Positions 54,801 to 62,411 of a DNA stretch of 64,000 nucleotides are shown here, one piece after another. This stretch comes from Marinobacter salexigens. GTDB lineage: Bacteria; Pseudomonadota; Gammaproteobacteria; Pseudomonadales; Oleiphilaceae. Under the pieces are notes generated by a model. That model worked only from the letters and a program-made list of their open reading frames with translations. It was not told the origin of the DNA and ran no database searches. The stretch's first letter is position 1; every line of letters starts with the position of its first letter. Location of the stretch: contig NZ_NIHC01000003.1 of NCBI RefSeq assembly GCF_002806945.1, positions 372,001 through 436,000 on the forward strand. Reading direction: 5' to 3'. The translations under genes and the position numbers were made by a program.

Positions 54801-55139
54801 CTCTGGAACCCGCTTGATGACACCGATGCCAAGAATGCCGGGTAATCTATCCTGTATTGCAAGAACGTCTGCAAAGCGTTTCCATTGGGAGAGTGAAGTG
54901 TCGCCATCGTTGACCCGAATGGTGCCGACCCCGGAAAGCAAAGCAAACTCGTACTTCTGCATCCGGTCCAGCAGCAGTGCATTCAGTTGCTCAATGCGTT
55001 GACCAAACTGATCTTCAGCTCTGGCGTCTGCAATCTGTGCAGAAATCTGCCAGGCAATGACAGTCAGCAAGACGGAAAGACCGACCACAACCCAATGAAG
55101 TTTTGTTATTTGAGCCATGGAGCCCCGGATTTTTGCCAT
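51885..55139 (-). CDS. CHASE-domain hybrid sensor histidine kinase with receiver and HPt domains
   Basis: A 1084-residue membrane kinase. Order: helix about 14-34, CHASE sensor (about 60-280), helix about 307-328, HisKA with His368 (MSHEIRTPMN), HATPase (NLVGNAIKFTH, DTGIGIRE, GGSGLGLAIS), a degenerate receiver-like region (about 600-720), a receiver with LVLMDLHLDG, and an HPt domain (AHKIRGAAANI). ATG 55139 and 55118 are both possible. It heads an operon whose other genes make or degrade c-di-GMP, so a phosphorelay that sets c-di-GMP level is likely. The signal is unknown. Confidence 0.85.
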   Translation of the reverse strand: MAKIRGSMAQITKLHWVVVGLSVLLTVIAWQISAQIADARAEDQFGQRIEQLNALLLDRMQKYEFALLSGVGTIRVNDGDTSLSQWKRFADVLAIQDRLPGILGIGVIKRVPESQLASYLAEQREDRPDFRIHPPHEGSDFWPITYLEPLAGNEAAIGLDMAHESNRYTAALKAMRTGQTQITGPIALVQDDEQKPGFLFYHPFYRTSEVTQQENREADFLGLVYAPFIVSRLMEGTLANTNRLLHFRIRDGEHQLYSEFNETTENNYDTSPMFETSYSLSIYGREWTFDVQSTRLFKQYNVSRQPAAILVSGLIINGLILAAFMLLSNAKRRVEQEVIEKTAELNTQKQAAESAVKVKTAFLANMSHEIRTPMNAILGMLVLLKEAQLNDYPRRLVNKAFSASEVLLQLLNDILDLSRIEADHIELDHQPFEIEALIERSVELFAIVAEEKGLKLRVNVAPSTPRHVSGDLLRISQICSNLVGNAIKFTHDGSVTVSLSFKANESARGNLIITVWDTGIGIREEDQQRVFENFRQADESTSRIFGGSGLGLAISSRLAKLMGGTLTLESAEGQGSKFTLSVPVDLAENAQNFGPPYVSNPIKVYHHGLNHNLALLEAYREHWSLEIKPAATLQDIRSALAGIPAKGSPEPSLAIIDMENIEASVIERFVQELMAAPELYRLAGLLIIVPAGFKRDWMIEFQSSGGRLAFEPLTPSKLFEHLAPQQLEEHTVVSASRPVFQNLKALIVDDVQLNCEIVASYLSSFGVDSKSVQSGALAMRQFETQSFDLVLMDLHLDGETGQDVATQIRALKNIQQPIIAALSASISEHDRSSSYAAGMDDYLTKPVLPGDIQRLLQAFFKSHAVANPEPDSGVDANEPEYTRNSELPGFISRSLYQEMFGADPDLFARCVRSFLASSTQMITDIESCLHLDDENSTKAIAHKIRGAAANIADKELMQLAEEIELAPGPEPAVRGLKRLLTMLMEHVEKLSATADATKLPALADNIEREPIKRIIARMMQRLSANRIARDSDITQVLEFLNAINETNLASQLRQAIETYKFEQAVDLLIKIDPDSPGRQPDGRK

Positions 55140-55239
55140 ATGCCGGCCCGGCCTCGATGAAGGGATGGCGAATGAAGGGTCAGATTAACTGAACTTGTGA
55201 AAAGGTTCTATTATTACAATGCGTTACAAAAGGAAAATT

Positions 55240-55473
55240 ATGAGCCCCGAAGAATGGCAAAATGTTCTGGAAGTGATTCCGGATGTGCGCGATGGCCTGA
55301 CCCGCACCGAGCGGCTTATTCTGTATCTGATACACGAGACACAAAAGGAGCGTAACGGGCGCAATGTTCCTACCGTTATGCTTTATGGCCGGGTACTGGA
55401 GTATGTTGATATGAGTGAGGCCGAGTTGCATGTTTACCTCGACCGCCTGGGCGTTCGGGGTGACGGCACGTAA
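55240..55473 (+). CDS. Small conserved-looking protein of unknown function
   Basis: A 77-residue soluble, mostly helical protein with a helix-turn-helix-like look in LTRTERLILYLIHETQ. Start ATG 55240 has AAGGA about five bases ahead; an in-frame ATG at 55219 is less likely. Composition (RNGRNVPTVMLYGRVLEYVDMSEAE) is like a real protein. It is divergent from the kinase operon and convergent with the MFS transporter. I do not recognise the family and assign no function. Confidence 0.6.
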   Translation: MSPEEWQNVLEVIPDVRDGLTRTERLILYLIHETQKERNGRNVPTVMLYGRVLEYVDMSEAELHVYLDRLGVRGDGT

Positions 55474-55484
55474 CACTGTCTTGT

Positions 55485-56672
55485 TTACTGATCGAGCACG
55501 TAAAGCCGGCGCCCGGCTCCGAGCCCTGCAATGATGGCTCCAATGGCGATCAGGACAAGGAAGGCGCCTGCAACATTCCAGCTGTCGAACTTCGCGTGCA
55601 GAATGCCGACAAACAAGGGCCCCAGTGCCGCCATGGTGTAGCCGATACTTTGAGCCATCCCGGACAAGCGCGCGGCAATGTGTGCATCCCTTGCTCTTAC
55701 GGCCAGTAGCGTCAGCGCAATGCTGAACGAGCCACCCTGGCCTAGTCCCAGCAAAACCACCCACACCCAAACGCCTTCAACAGGCGCATAAATACTGCCA
55801 CAAAGCCCTGCCAGAGTTGCCAGCATCACCAGTACCACCATGAATCTCTGGTCGCGCATACTGCTGGCTATCCAGGGTGCAGCAATAGCGCTTGGCACTT
55901 GCACCAGAATGGAGACCGACAGCGCCAGACCGGCATCAACCGGTGGCAGGCCCCGGTCTTGAAGAATCGTAGGCAACCAGCCAAACACCGTATAGGCCAG
56001 TGATGACTGCAACCCCATATAAAAAGCGATTTGCCATGCTAGTTTATCTTTCAAAAGAGATTTCCCGACTGCGGATGGCGGCTTGGGAACCTGCTTGCCA
56101 TCAAGCTGCAGCCACCAGGCACCGGCGGCGATAACGGCGGGGATTGCCCAGAATGCCAGTGCAGGCTCCCAGTTGCCGGAGAAGGCGATGCGAAGCGGTT
56201 CGGTTGCACCGGCTGCAACAGAGGCTCCGGCGCAAAGCATGGCGGTGTAAATGCCCGTCATCAGGCTTGTGGAGTTGGGAAAATCCCGTTTCACGATGCC
56301 CGGAAGCAAAACACTCATAACGCCGATGCAGCCACCGGCCACCGCCGTGCCCAGGAATAAGCCACTTGCGCCAAGATACGGGCGTGCCACTAACGCCACA
56401 CCCAGAATGAGAAGGGCCACCAACACCGCCCGCTCCATGCCGAGTTTGCGCGCTGCGCGGGGAGCGATCGGCGCGGCGAGACCCAGCAGCAACACCGGCA
56501 GGGTTGTGAGTACGCCCTGGCCGACGGACGACAGCGGCAGGCTATCGCCGATGGTTTTCAAAACCGGGCCGATGCTGGTCAGTGCCGGCCTCAGATTGAG
56601 GGCGACCAGCATCATGCCCACAAACATCATGATGGCGTTACGAGCTTGCTGGGGGGTGGTTTTTTCAATCAT
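55485..56672 (-). CDS. MFS transporter, CynX/NimT type
   Basis: Transporter of 395 residues with twelve predicted helices. Features of the CynX/NimT branch are NLRPALTSIGPVLKTIGDSLPLS at the start, APIAPRAARKLGMERAVL in the first cytoplasmic loop and LGLGQGGSFSIALTLLAVRARD later. The substrate (cyanate, nitroimidazole or another) is unknown. ATG 56672 overlaps the TGA that ends the AraC remnant (ATGA), which explains the start without a strong ribosome site; a TTG start at 56726 would lie inside the remnant. Confidence 0.82.
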   Translation of the reverse strand: MIEKTTPQQARNAIMMFVGMMLVALNLRPALTSIGPVLKTIGDSLPLSSVGQGVLTTLPVLLLGLAAPIAPRAARKLGMERAVLVALLILGVALVARPYLGASGLFLGTAVAGGCIGVMSVLLPGIVKRDFPNSTSLMTGIYTAMLCAGASVAAGATEPLRIAFSGNWEPALAFWAIPAVIAAGAWWLQLDGKQVPKPPSAVGKSLLKDKLAWQIAFYMGLQSSLAYTVFGWLPTILQDRGLPPVDAGLALSVSILVQVPSAIAAPWIASSMRDQRFMVVLVMLATLAGLCGSIYAPVEGVWVWVVLLGLGQGGSFSIALTLLAVRARDAHIAARLSGMAQSIGYTMAALGPLFVGILHAKFDSWNVAGAFLVLIAIGAIIAGLGAGRRLYVLDQ

Positions 56673-56860
56673 GAAGAGGGGCTTTTGCCTGTTTTCGGTA
56701 ACTGATCCGGTGTTAGCTGAAACCAACGTTTGAAGGCTCGTCGGACATTGGAGTTGTCATGGTAGCTGAGGACGCTGCGGCCCTCCAGTTCCAGCCTTCG
56801 CAGGAAGGCTGAGATGGTGACGCTTTGGCGATTGGTGATGAGCCCTGTTTGCCGTATCAC
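56669..56860 (-). pseudogene. Remnant of an AraC-family regulator
   Basis: The 63-residue frame looks like two pieces of the AraC DNA-binding domain joined after loss of the middle. SVTISAFLRRLELEGRSV resembles the first recognition helix, and NSNVRRAFKRWFQLTPDQL resembles the second helix-turn-helix (SxFxRAFKRWxGxTPxxy). The roughly 45 residues normally between the two are missing, and no ligand domain is found upstream on the minus strand. The stop overlaps the MFS start. Most likely a decayed regulator of that transporter. Confidence 0.6.
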
Positions 56861-57050
56861 CGCGCCCCACCGCTGCCCAAGGGACTGTTCACAAACTGCA
56901 TAGCTTGCTTGGTGACTTTGTCACTGTGCTTCGTGGTTTTCTGGCCTAGCCTTGTTGAAAGGGCTGGGAGACCTTGAGCGTAGATCAAGCCGGGGTCGCT
57001 CAGCAATGCGGAGGTCATCTGCATTTCGCTGACAAACTAGTGAGGCCGGC

Positions 57051-57440
57051 ATGAAGCAACTGCACTTTCAGGAAAAGTACCCCATCACGGTTTTGGATAT
57101 CAATAAGTCTGAAACTCAATACGAATCCGCCGAGCAGATTGCGGATTACTTTAAACGCTGCATAGAAGAGGCTCCCAGAGTCTCCTACATCACCATGTTT
57201 GATCACTTGGCCCACAGCCGCGAGATCGAAGGAGACGTCGCGCCTGATATTCAAGCCGCGATAAACGTGGTGTTCTGCTTTGGGCGCAAGCTTCCGAACC
57301 CCTTTGTGTTGGCGGTAAGACCTCGCTCCATTGGCATTGCCGATATGGGGGATCGTTTTGTGGTGAGTTTTATGGATGCCCCGCAGGCTCCAGCCAACGA
57401 AGCCATGCGTGCCTGGGCACTGGCGCTTCGTAACAGTTAA
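57051..57440 (+). CDS. Unrecognised 129-residue protein upstream of the carrier gene
   Basis: Soluble alpha/beta-looking protein without signal or membrane segment. Visible features: KYPITVLDINKSETQ, an acidic helix YFKRCIEEAP, an SYITMFDHLAHSREIEG stretch with histidines, CFGRKLPNPFVLAVRPRSIGIADM, and a C-terminal amphipathic helix. It starts MKQLHFQEK with no obvious ribosome site, and ends 24 bases before the carrier gene in the same direction, so the two are probably co-transcribed. I recognise no family with confidence. A role with the carrier, in arsenic or anion handling, is speculative. Confidence 0.7.
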   Translation: MKQLHFQEKYPITVLDINKSETQYESAEQIADYFKRCIEEAPRVSYITMFDHLAHSREIEGDVAPDIQAAINVVFCFGRKLPNPFVLAVRPRSIGIADMGDRFVVSFMDAPQAPANEAMRAWALALRNS

Positions 57441-57464
57441 CCTGTGTTCCGGGGAGGAAGACCT

Positions 57465-58433
57465 ATGTGGCCATTACTATTCTGGATGCAGAAGCATCTG
57501 GTTTGGAGCATCCCTTTAGCCATGATTGCCGGCTTCCTTGCCGGGCAGATTGTGGAACCAAGCCCGTTGCGCTGGGCGATACTTCCGCTCACCTTCCTGA
57601 TGGTTTACCCCATGATGGTAACCATGAACCTGCGCCAGTTGTTGCAGCCCGGGGGCGGCAAGTTGATGTGGGTAACTCAGCTGCTCAACTTTGTGCTGGT
57701 TCCTGCAATAGGGTATGGCGCAGGCTTGCTCTTCTTCCCGGATGAGCCCTTCGCCAGGCTGGCGCTTTTATTAACGTCGTTGCTTCCAACCTCAGGCATG
57801 ACCATCTCCTGGACAGGCTTTGCCAAAGGCAACGTGCCCGCTGCGGTGCGGATGACGGTGGTGGGCCTGATTGCCGGCTCTCTGCTTGCGCCGCTTTATC
57901 TCAAAGGGCTGCTGGGTGCGGTGATTGAAATTCCGGTTTCTCAGGTGTTCATGCAGATCGCGCTGATTGTATTTCTGCCCTTGGCATTGGGTTACTTCAC
58001 CCAACGGGCGCTCATATCAAAGCACGGTCAGGAAGAATTTCAGAAGAACATCAAGCCGAAGTTCCCGCCGTTTTCCACACTTGGGGTCCTGGGTGTGGTG
58101 TTTGTTTCAATGGCGCTGAAGTCACAAGACATTCTGAACAATCCCGGGTCGCTACTGGCGTATCTGATACCTCTGGTGCTTATTTACGCCCTGAACTTTG
58201 TAATCAGCACGCTTGTTGGCAAGGCGCTGTTCCCACGGGGTGATGCGATTGCGCTGGTGTATGGCACGGTCATGCGGAATCTTTCTATAGCACTGGCGAT
58301 CGCCATGGGTGTATTTGGTGAGGAGGGCGCGGATGCTGCCTTGTTGATCGCACTGGCATACATTGTTCAGGTGCAGGCAGCTGCTTGGTACGTTAAGTTC
58401 ACCGACCGCCTGTTTGGTGCGCCAAAGGGCTAG
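57465..58433 (+). CDS. ACR3/bile-acid:Na+ symporter family carrier
   Basis: Membrane protein of 322 residues with about ten helices. It has PLTFLMVYPMMVTMNLRQLLQ, SLLPTSGMTISWTGFAKGNVPAAVRM and the late TVMRNLSIALAIAMGVFG, which fit the arsenite-efflux (ACR3) and bile-acid-symporter superfamily. A cysteine important in ACR3 was not identified, so arsenite export is not certain. ATG 57465 is chosen because GGGGAGGAAG lies directly ahead; the frame is open from GTG 57444. It follows the 129-residue protein closely. Confidence 0.8.
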   Translation: MWPLLFWMQKHLVWSIPLAMIAGFLAGQIVEPSPLRWAILPLTFLMVYPMMVTMNLRQLLQPGGGKLMWVTQLLNFVLVPAIGYGAGLLFFPDEPFARLALLLTSLLPTSGMTISWTGFAKGNVPAAVRMTVVGLIAGSLLAPLYLKGLLGAVIEIPVSQVFMQIALIVFLPLALGYFTQRALISKHGQEEFQKNIKPKFPPFSTLGVLGVVFVSMALKSQDILNNPGSLLAYLIPLVLIYALNFVISTLVGKALFPRGDAIALVYGTVMRNLSIALAIAMGVFGEEGADAALLIALAYIVQVQAAAWYVKFTDRLFGAPKG

Positions 58434-58596
58434 GGGCTAACTGAGGAAGTATGGCTTCTGTACGTCCATCGGCGAGTGGGATCGCAATATCAACTCGGCA
58501 GAAATTGATCCTGCGGCCAGAGAGTTGATCTGTCATTTTCTCAGGCGACTGTTTTGCCATAGCGTGATGGTGTTTTGAGGGAAGAGTAATGTCAGA

Positions 58597-58632
58597 AACA
58601 AATACGCCCCGGAAGACCGGGGCGTATTTGTT
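58597..58632 (-). terminator. Terminator after the porin gene
   Basis: A perfect 16-base-pair stem: arms 58597-58612 and 58617-58632 with a 4-base loop, rich in GC at the tip (CGCCCCGG) and AT at the base, so that the minus strand ends in TTTGTTTCTG. It may also stop transcription coming from the carrier gene on the other side. Confidence 0.85.
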
Positions 58633-58650
58633 ATTGCTTAACAGTACGTT

Positions 58651-59793
58651 TTAGAAGTTGTACTGGGCTGCGAACATTACGCGGTTAGCGTCTGTAGAGC
58701 TGCCACCAACGGACTCTTGATCAAGGTAACCATATTCTACGCCCATCATGACATTTTTAACTGGAGTCCACATGTAGTTGACTAGAACGTTCTGGTTGGT
58801 TTCTGCATCTGAGTTAGTTGCTGCGCCGGCAGCAACAGCGTCATCAAGGTCTAGTTTCGTCATGCCGTAGCCAAGGTTGATGCTGCGACCACCGCCAAGG
58901 TTCATGCTTACGCCAACAGAGCCGCCATAGCCTTTGATGGTCTCAACGCTGTTGCCGTCAAGATAGCCGCTGGCGCCATTATAGTTGCTGCCAGAGCGCC
59001 ATAGGTAGCCTGTTGCACCATCGGTGTAGTTAATGGCGCCTTGCAAAGAAAACATATCGCTGAGTTTGAATTTTGCCGCACCGAAGACGCCATAGCCGAC
59101 AGCACTGTCGTCATTCGTGCCATCATCTGCTGTGATCTGGCCGACTAAAGCCGCAGCAGAGAATGAAAGTGCATCCATCGAATCTTCAAATCTTGCTGTC
59201 AGTACTGGTGCAGATGTGCGGCCATCGGCAGTTGCAGGTGCAGTGTCAAGAATTTGCTGTGAGGCCGGATCTTCAAGCGAAAATGACATCGCACCAGAAG
59301 TGTACCGGATTTGCTCAGCGCGATCCTGGCTGCCTGCAGTTCCTGCCAAGCTGTCAAAGTCCAGTGTCGGAGTGTTGCCAACAAAGCTCAAGTAGTTAGA
59401 CCAAGTTCGGCCAGCCAGAAAGCCCTGGTACTCACCGTAAGCGTGGCGCATGCGAAGGCTGCCTGGGCCTGAGCCAGTTCCCCGGAAGTCACCTTCAACA
59501 GTGACTGCAACACCAGAACTGTGTTTCACTTTAACACCCAAACGGCTCTGCTGGACATCGGCACCAAAGTGGCCTGTTACATCCTCGTCGCCACCACTGA
59601 ATTTGCCTGACCGAGTAGATGCGGCCCTATCAGCGTCAAAATCATAGCTCATGTTCAACCGGGCATAGCCATAGAGGCTAGCTTCAACGTCGTCTCCAAC
59701 GCTCAAGTTCACCGCATTCGCCTGGCCAGCTACACCCAGCACAGCTATAGCCGCTGTCGCACGAATGGCCATTCTCAATTTGTTGCTTTGCAT
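58651..59793 (-). CDS. DcaP-like outer-membrane porin
   Basis: Porin of 380 residues with a Sec signal ending near GQANA-V. The mature part starts with SLYGYARLNMSYDFDAD and contains DFRGTGSG, LRMRHAYGEYQGFLAGRTWSN and SQDRAEQIRYT, as in the DcaP trimeric porin group, and ends in a C-terminal phenylalanine (AAQYNF), the beta-barrel assembly signal. Start ATG 59793 has GGAG 9 bases ahead. DcaP porins pass dicarboxylates and other anions. It is a single gene with its own promoter and terminator. Confidence 0.85.
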   Translation of the reverse strand: MQSNKLRMAIRATAAIAVLGVAGQANAVNLSVGDDVEASLYGYARLNMSYDFDADRAASTRSGKFSGGDEDVTGHFGADVQQSRLGVKVKHSSGVAVTVEGDFRGTGSGPGSLRMRHAYGEYQGFLAGRTWSNYLSFVGNTPTLDFDSLAGTAGSQDRAEQIRYTSGAMSFSLEDPASQQILDTAPATADGRTSAPVLTARFEDSMDALSFSAAALVGQITADDGTNDDSAVGYGVFGAAKFKLSDMFSLQGAINYTDGATGYLWRSGSNYNGASGYLDGNSVETIKGYGGSVGVSMNLGGGRSINLGYGMTKLDLDDAVAAGAATNSDAETNQNVLVNYMWTPVKNVMMGVEYGYLDQESVGGSSTDANRVMFAAQYNF

Positions 59794-60201
59794 TGTTGTT
59801 GTCTCCACACATTAGACAATTATTTTTGTAAGACCCGCAGTCAAGATAGTTACCATTTCATGACAATTCAAATAATTTTGTATATTAATTAGACGAAGGT
59901 CTACTGAAACATTTCTTTCCTATACAGCAGCCTGCGCGTGCCTTTCGATTTTAACCATTAACTCATGGCCTCCAAGGGCAGGCCTCTTGCACAAATCAGG
60001 TGCGCATTTCTCGATATTGAGGCAGTTGGATTGCCGGCCAACGTTCAAATCCATCTGAATGAAAAGCTGGCACAATGTGCGCAGCCCTTACTCGACCTGC
60101 GAGGTTGTCGATGGTGGTTGAAACCCGGAGAGCGCTTTTATTAAATCGTACACCCGTTTCCGTTTCTGAAGCTGAATTCCAAATAGAGCGAGGAGAAGAT
60201 T
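59794..60201. other. Intergenic region between the porin and fadB-type genes
   Basis: About 400 bases holding the porin promoter and leader. Its AT-rich part (59860-59900) sits between the two divergent promoters. The fadB-type ribosome site is AGGAG about 7 bases before ATG 60202. A sequence GAAAC-ATTT-CTTTC at 59906-59919 is a weak resemblance to a PsrA box. Confidence 0.4.
59843..59871 (-). promoter_or_regulatory. Possible porin promoter
   Basis: On the minus strand: TTGAAT (59866-59871), 17 bases, TATCTT (59843-59848), about 50 bases before the ATG of the porin gene. Confidence 0.4.
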
Positions 60202-62295
60202 ATGTCTGAAGTCGTAACATACAGCCGTGAAGGCAAGGTAGGCGTGATTACAGTGGATTATCCGCCGGTCAATGCCCTCAGCCACGCGGTGCGCACTGGC
60301 CTTGTTGCCGCGCTGGAGCAGGGGCAGAAAGATTCGGAAGCCAAGGTGCTTTTGCTGGTGTGTGCGGGCCGCACCTTTATTGCGGGTGCCGATATCCGTG
60401 AGTTTGGTAAGCCCATGCAGGAGCCGGGGCTGCCGGCGGTGGTTGAACAGTTCGAGAACAGTGACAAGCCTCTTGTAGCCGCTATTCATGGCACAGCCTT
60501 GGGCGGTGGTCTGGAAACCGCTCTTGGGTGCCATTACCGGGTTGCGCTGAGCAGTGCCAAGGTGGGCTTGCCCGAAGTAAAACTCGGCTTGTTGCCAGGT
60601 GCCGGTGGTACGCAACGCTTGCCGCGCCTGGCGGGTGCGCAGAAAGCACTGGAGATGATTACCACAGGCGAGTTTGTAGCAGCCAAAGATGCGTTGGCCT
60701 TCGGCATTGTGGATGCCGTTGACGAGGGTAATGATGTGAAGGCGGCCGGAATGGCCTATGCCCAGAAGATTGCCGACGAGGGCAAGCCGGTGCGTCGGGT
60801 TCGTGATCTGACCGACAAGCTTGCAGCGGATAAAGGTAGTGAAGTGTTTGAACAATTCCGTGTGGCGCTGGAAAAGAAGGCTCGCGGGCTGTTTTCTCCG
60901 TTCAAGTGTGTGGACGCTGTTGAGGCGGCGTTCAACCTGCCGTTCCCGGAAGGTATGAAGCGTGAGCGTGAGCTGTTCATGGAGTGCATGGGTTCACCGC
61001 AGCGCGCGGGCCTGGTTCACTCTTTCTTCGCAGAGCGCCAGGCATCTAAAGTTAAGGGCTTGCCCAAGGATACGCCTGTGCGTGATGTGAACAGCGTAGG
61101 CATCATTGGCGCCGGCACCATGGGCGGCGGTATCGCCATGAACTTTGCCAACGTTGGAATCCCCGTCACTATTGTGGAGATGAAGCAGGAAGCTCTGGAT
61201 AAGGGGCTGGGCATTATCCGCAAAAACTACGAAAACTCTGCCAGGAAGGGCCGGATTACCCAGAAGCAGGTGGAAGACCGGATGGCTCTGATCACCGGCA
61301 GCCTGAACTATGACGACTTCAAAGACGTGGATCTGGTGATTGAGGCTGTGTTTGAAAACATGGCGGTCAAAAAGGAGATCTTCGCGAAACTGGATAGCGT
61401 CTGTAAGCCTGGAGCCATTCTGGCCTCCAACACGTCTACGCTCGATATTGATGAAATTGCCTCTGCCACCAAGCGTCCGGAAGACGTTGTGGGTATGCAC
61501 TTCTTTAGTCCGGCTAACGTAATGAGGCTGCTGGAGAACGTTCGCGGCAGCAAGACCTCAGATGAGGTGAAAGCGACCGTGATGGCTGTGGCCAAGAAGA
61601 TCAAGAAGGTGGGTGTGCTGGTAGGCAACTGCCACGGCTTTGTGGGTAACCGCATGTTGCACAGGCGCGGTGCCGAAGCCCTGGCCTTGGTTAATGAAGG
61701 CGCAACACCGCAACAGGTCGACAAGGTGCTGACCGATCTGGGTTATCCCATGGGCCAGTTTGCCATGTCGGATTTGGCCGGTATTGATGTGGGTTATCGC
61801 ATTCGAGAAGAGCTGCGCAATGCTGGTGAAAAGGTAGCGCCCAGCTGGTTGGATAAGCTTGCTGAACTGAATCGTTTTGGTCAGAAGAGCATGGCGGGCG
61901 TTTACAAGTATGAAGAGGGTAGCCGTAAGCCGATTCCAGATCCTGAGGTGGAGCGGATTATTGAGGATTTCCGCAAGGAGCAGGGCATCGCTTCCCGTGA
62001 GATTACCGATCAGGAGATTCTTGAGCGTTGCATGTATGTGATGGTTAATGAGGCGGCGAAGATTCTGGAGGAGGGTATTGCTGACCGGGCTCTGGATATT
62101 GATGTGATCTGGATTTATGGCTATGGCTTCCCGGCTTATCGTGGTGGGCCTATGTTCTGGGCAGATCAGATCGGCCTGGATGTGATTCTGGCTGCGGTGG
62201 AGAAGTACCGCAGTGAAGTTGGAACTGAGCACTGGGAGCCTGCGCCTCTGCTCAAGCAGCTGGTTGCTGAAGGGAAGAGGTTCGGCGATTTGTGA
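60202..62295 (+). CDS. FadB-type bifunctional enoyl-CoA hydratase / 3-hydroxyacyl-CoA dehydrogenase
   Basis: A 697-residue beta-oxidation enzyme. The N-terminal crotonase (about 1-190) has GRTFIAGADIREFG, then HGTALGGGLETALGC and LPEVKLGLLPGAGGTQRLPRL with the two catalytic glutamates. The dehydrogenase follows: IIGAGTMGGGIAMNFANVG near residue 300 and VGMHFFSPANVMRLLENVRG with its His. Length and order fit the peroxisomal-bifunctional-like type more than true FadB (about 715 residues). No partner thiolase gene is next to it. It could supply the hydratase step missing from the paa cluster; this is inference. Confidence 0.9.
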   Translation: MSEVVTYSREGKVGVITVDYPPVNALSHAVRTGLVAALEQGQKDSEAKVLLLVCAGRTFIAGADIREFGKPMQEPGLPAVVEQFENSDKPLVAAIHGTALGGGLETALGCHYRVALSSAKVGLPEVKLGLLPGAGGTQRLPRLAGAQKALEMITTGEFVAAKDALAFGIVDAVDEGNDVKAAGMAYAQKIADEGKPVRRVRDLTDKLAADKGSEVFEQFRVALEKKARGLFSPFKCVDAVEAAFNLPFPEGMKRERELFMECMGSPQRAGLVHSFFAERQASKVKGLPKDTPVRDVNSVGIIGAGTMGGGIAMNFANVGIPVTIVEMKQEALDKGLGIIRKNYENSARKGRITQKQVEDRMALITGSLNYDDFKDVDLVIEAVFENMAVKKEIFAKLDSVCKPGAILASNTSTLDIDEIASATKRPEDVVGMHFFSPANVMRLLENVRGSKTSDEVKATVMAVAKKIKKVGVLVGNCHGFVGNRMLHRRGAEALALVNEGATPQQVDKVLTDLGYPMGQFAMSDLAGIDVGYRIREELRNAGEKVAPSWLDKLAELNRFGQKSMAGVYKYEEGSRKPIPDPEVERIIEDFRKEQGIASREITDQEILERCMYVMVNEAAKILEEGIADRALDIDVIWIYGYGFPAYRGGPMFWADQIGLDVILAAVEKYRSEVGTEHWEPAPLLKQLVAEGKRFGDL

Positions 62296-62319
62296 GGTTG
62301 ATTTGACATTGCGCCGGCC

Positions 62320-62370
62320 TCAACAGCAGAGGGTCGAAGTGTAAAAGACCTAGTTTCCGACTGCTGTTGA
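62320..62370 (+). other. Large inverted repeat after the fadB-type gene
   Basis: TCAACAGCAG (62320-62329) pairs with CTGCTGTTGA (62361-62370), a perfect 10-base-pair stem with a 31-base loop. It lies between the stop and the terminator, so it may form a second structure in the 3' untranslated region. Confidence 0.55.
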
Positions 62371-62380
62371 AGCGCGAGAT

Positions 62381-62411
62381 CGATTTCCCGGTGTTACCGG
62401 GAAATCGTTTT
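62381..62411 (+). terminator. Rho-independent terminator after the fadB-type gene
   Basis: CGATTTCCCGGT (62381-62392), loop GTT, ACCGGGAAATCG (62396-62407), then TTTT. Its loop contains the stop codon of the convergent lipoprotein gene, so the hairpin is shared in both transcripts, though a T run exists only on the plus side. Confidence 0.85.

Noticed and set aside
58434..58596. Possible remnant coding sequence between the carrier gene and the porin terminator
   Set aside because: No frame resembles a known protein and stops are frequent.
59906..59919. PsrA-like box GAAAC-N4-CTTTC before the fadB-type gene
   Set aside because: One half differs from GTTTC and there is no second copy, so it is not above chance in this AT-rich stretch.
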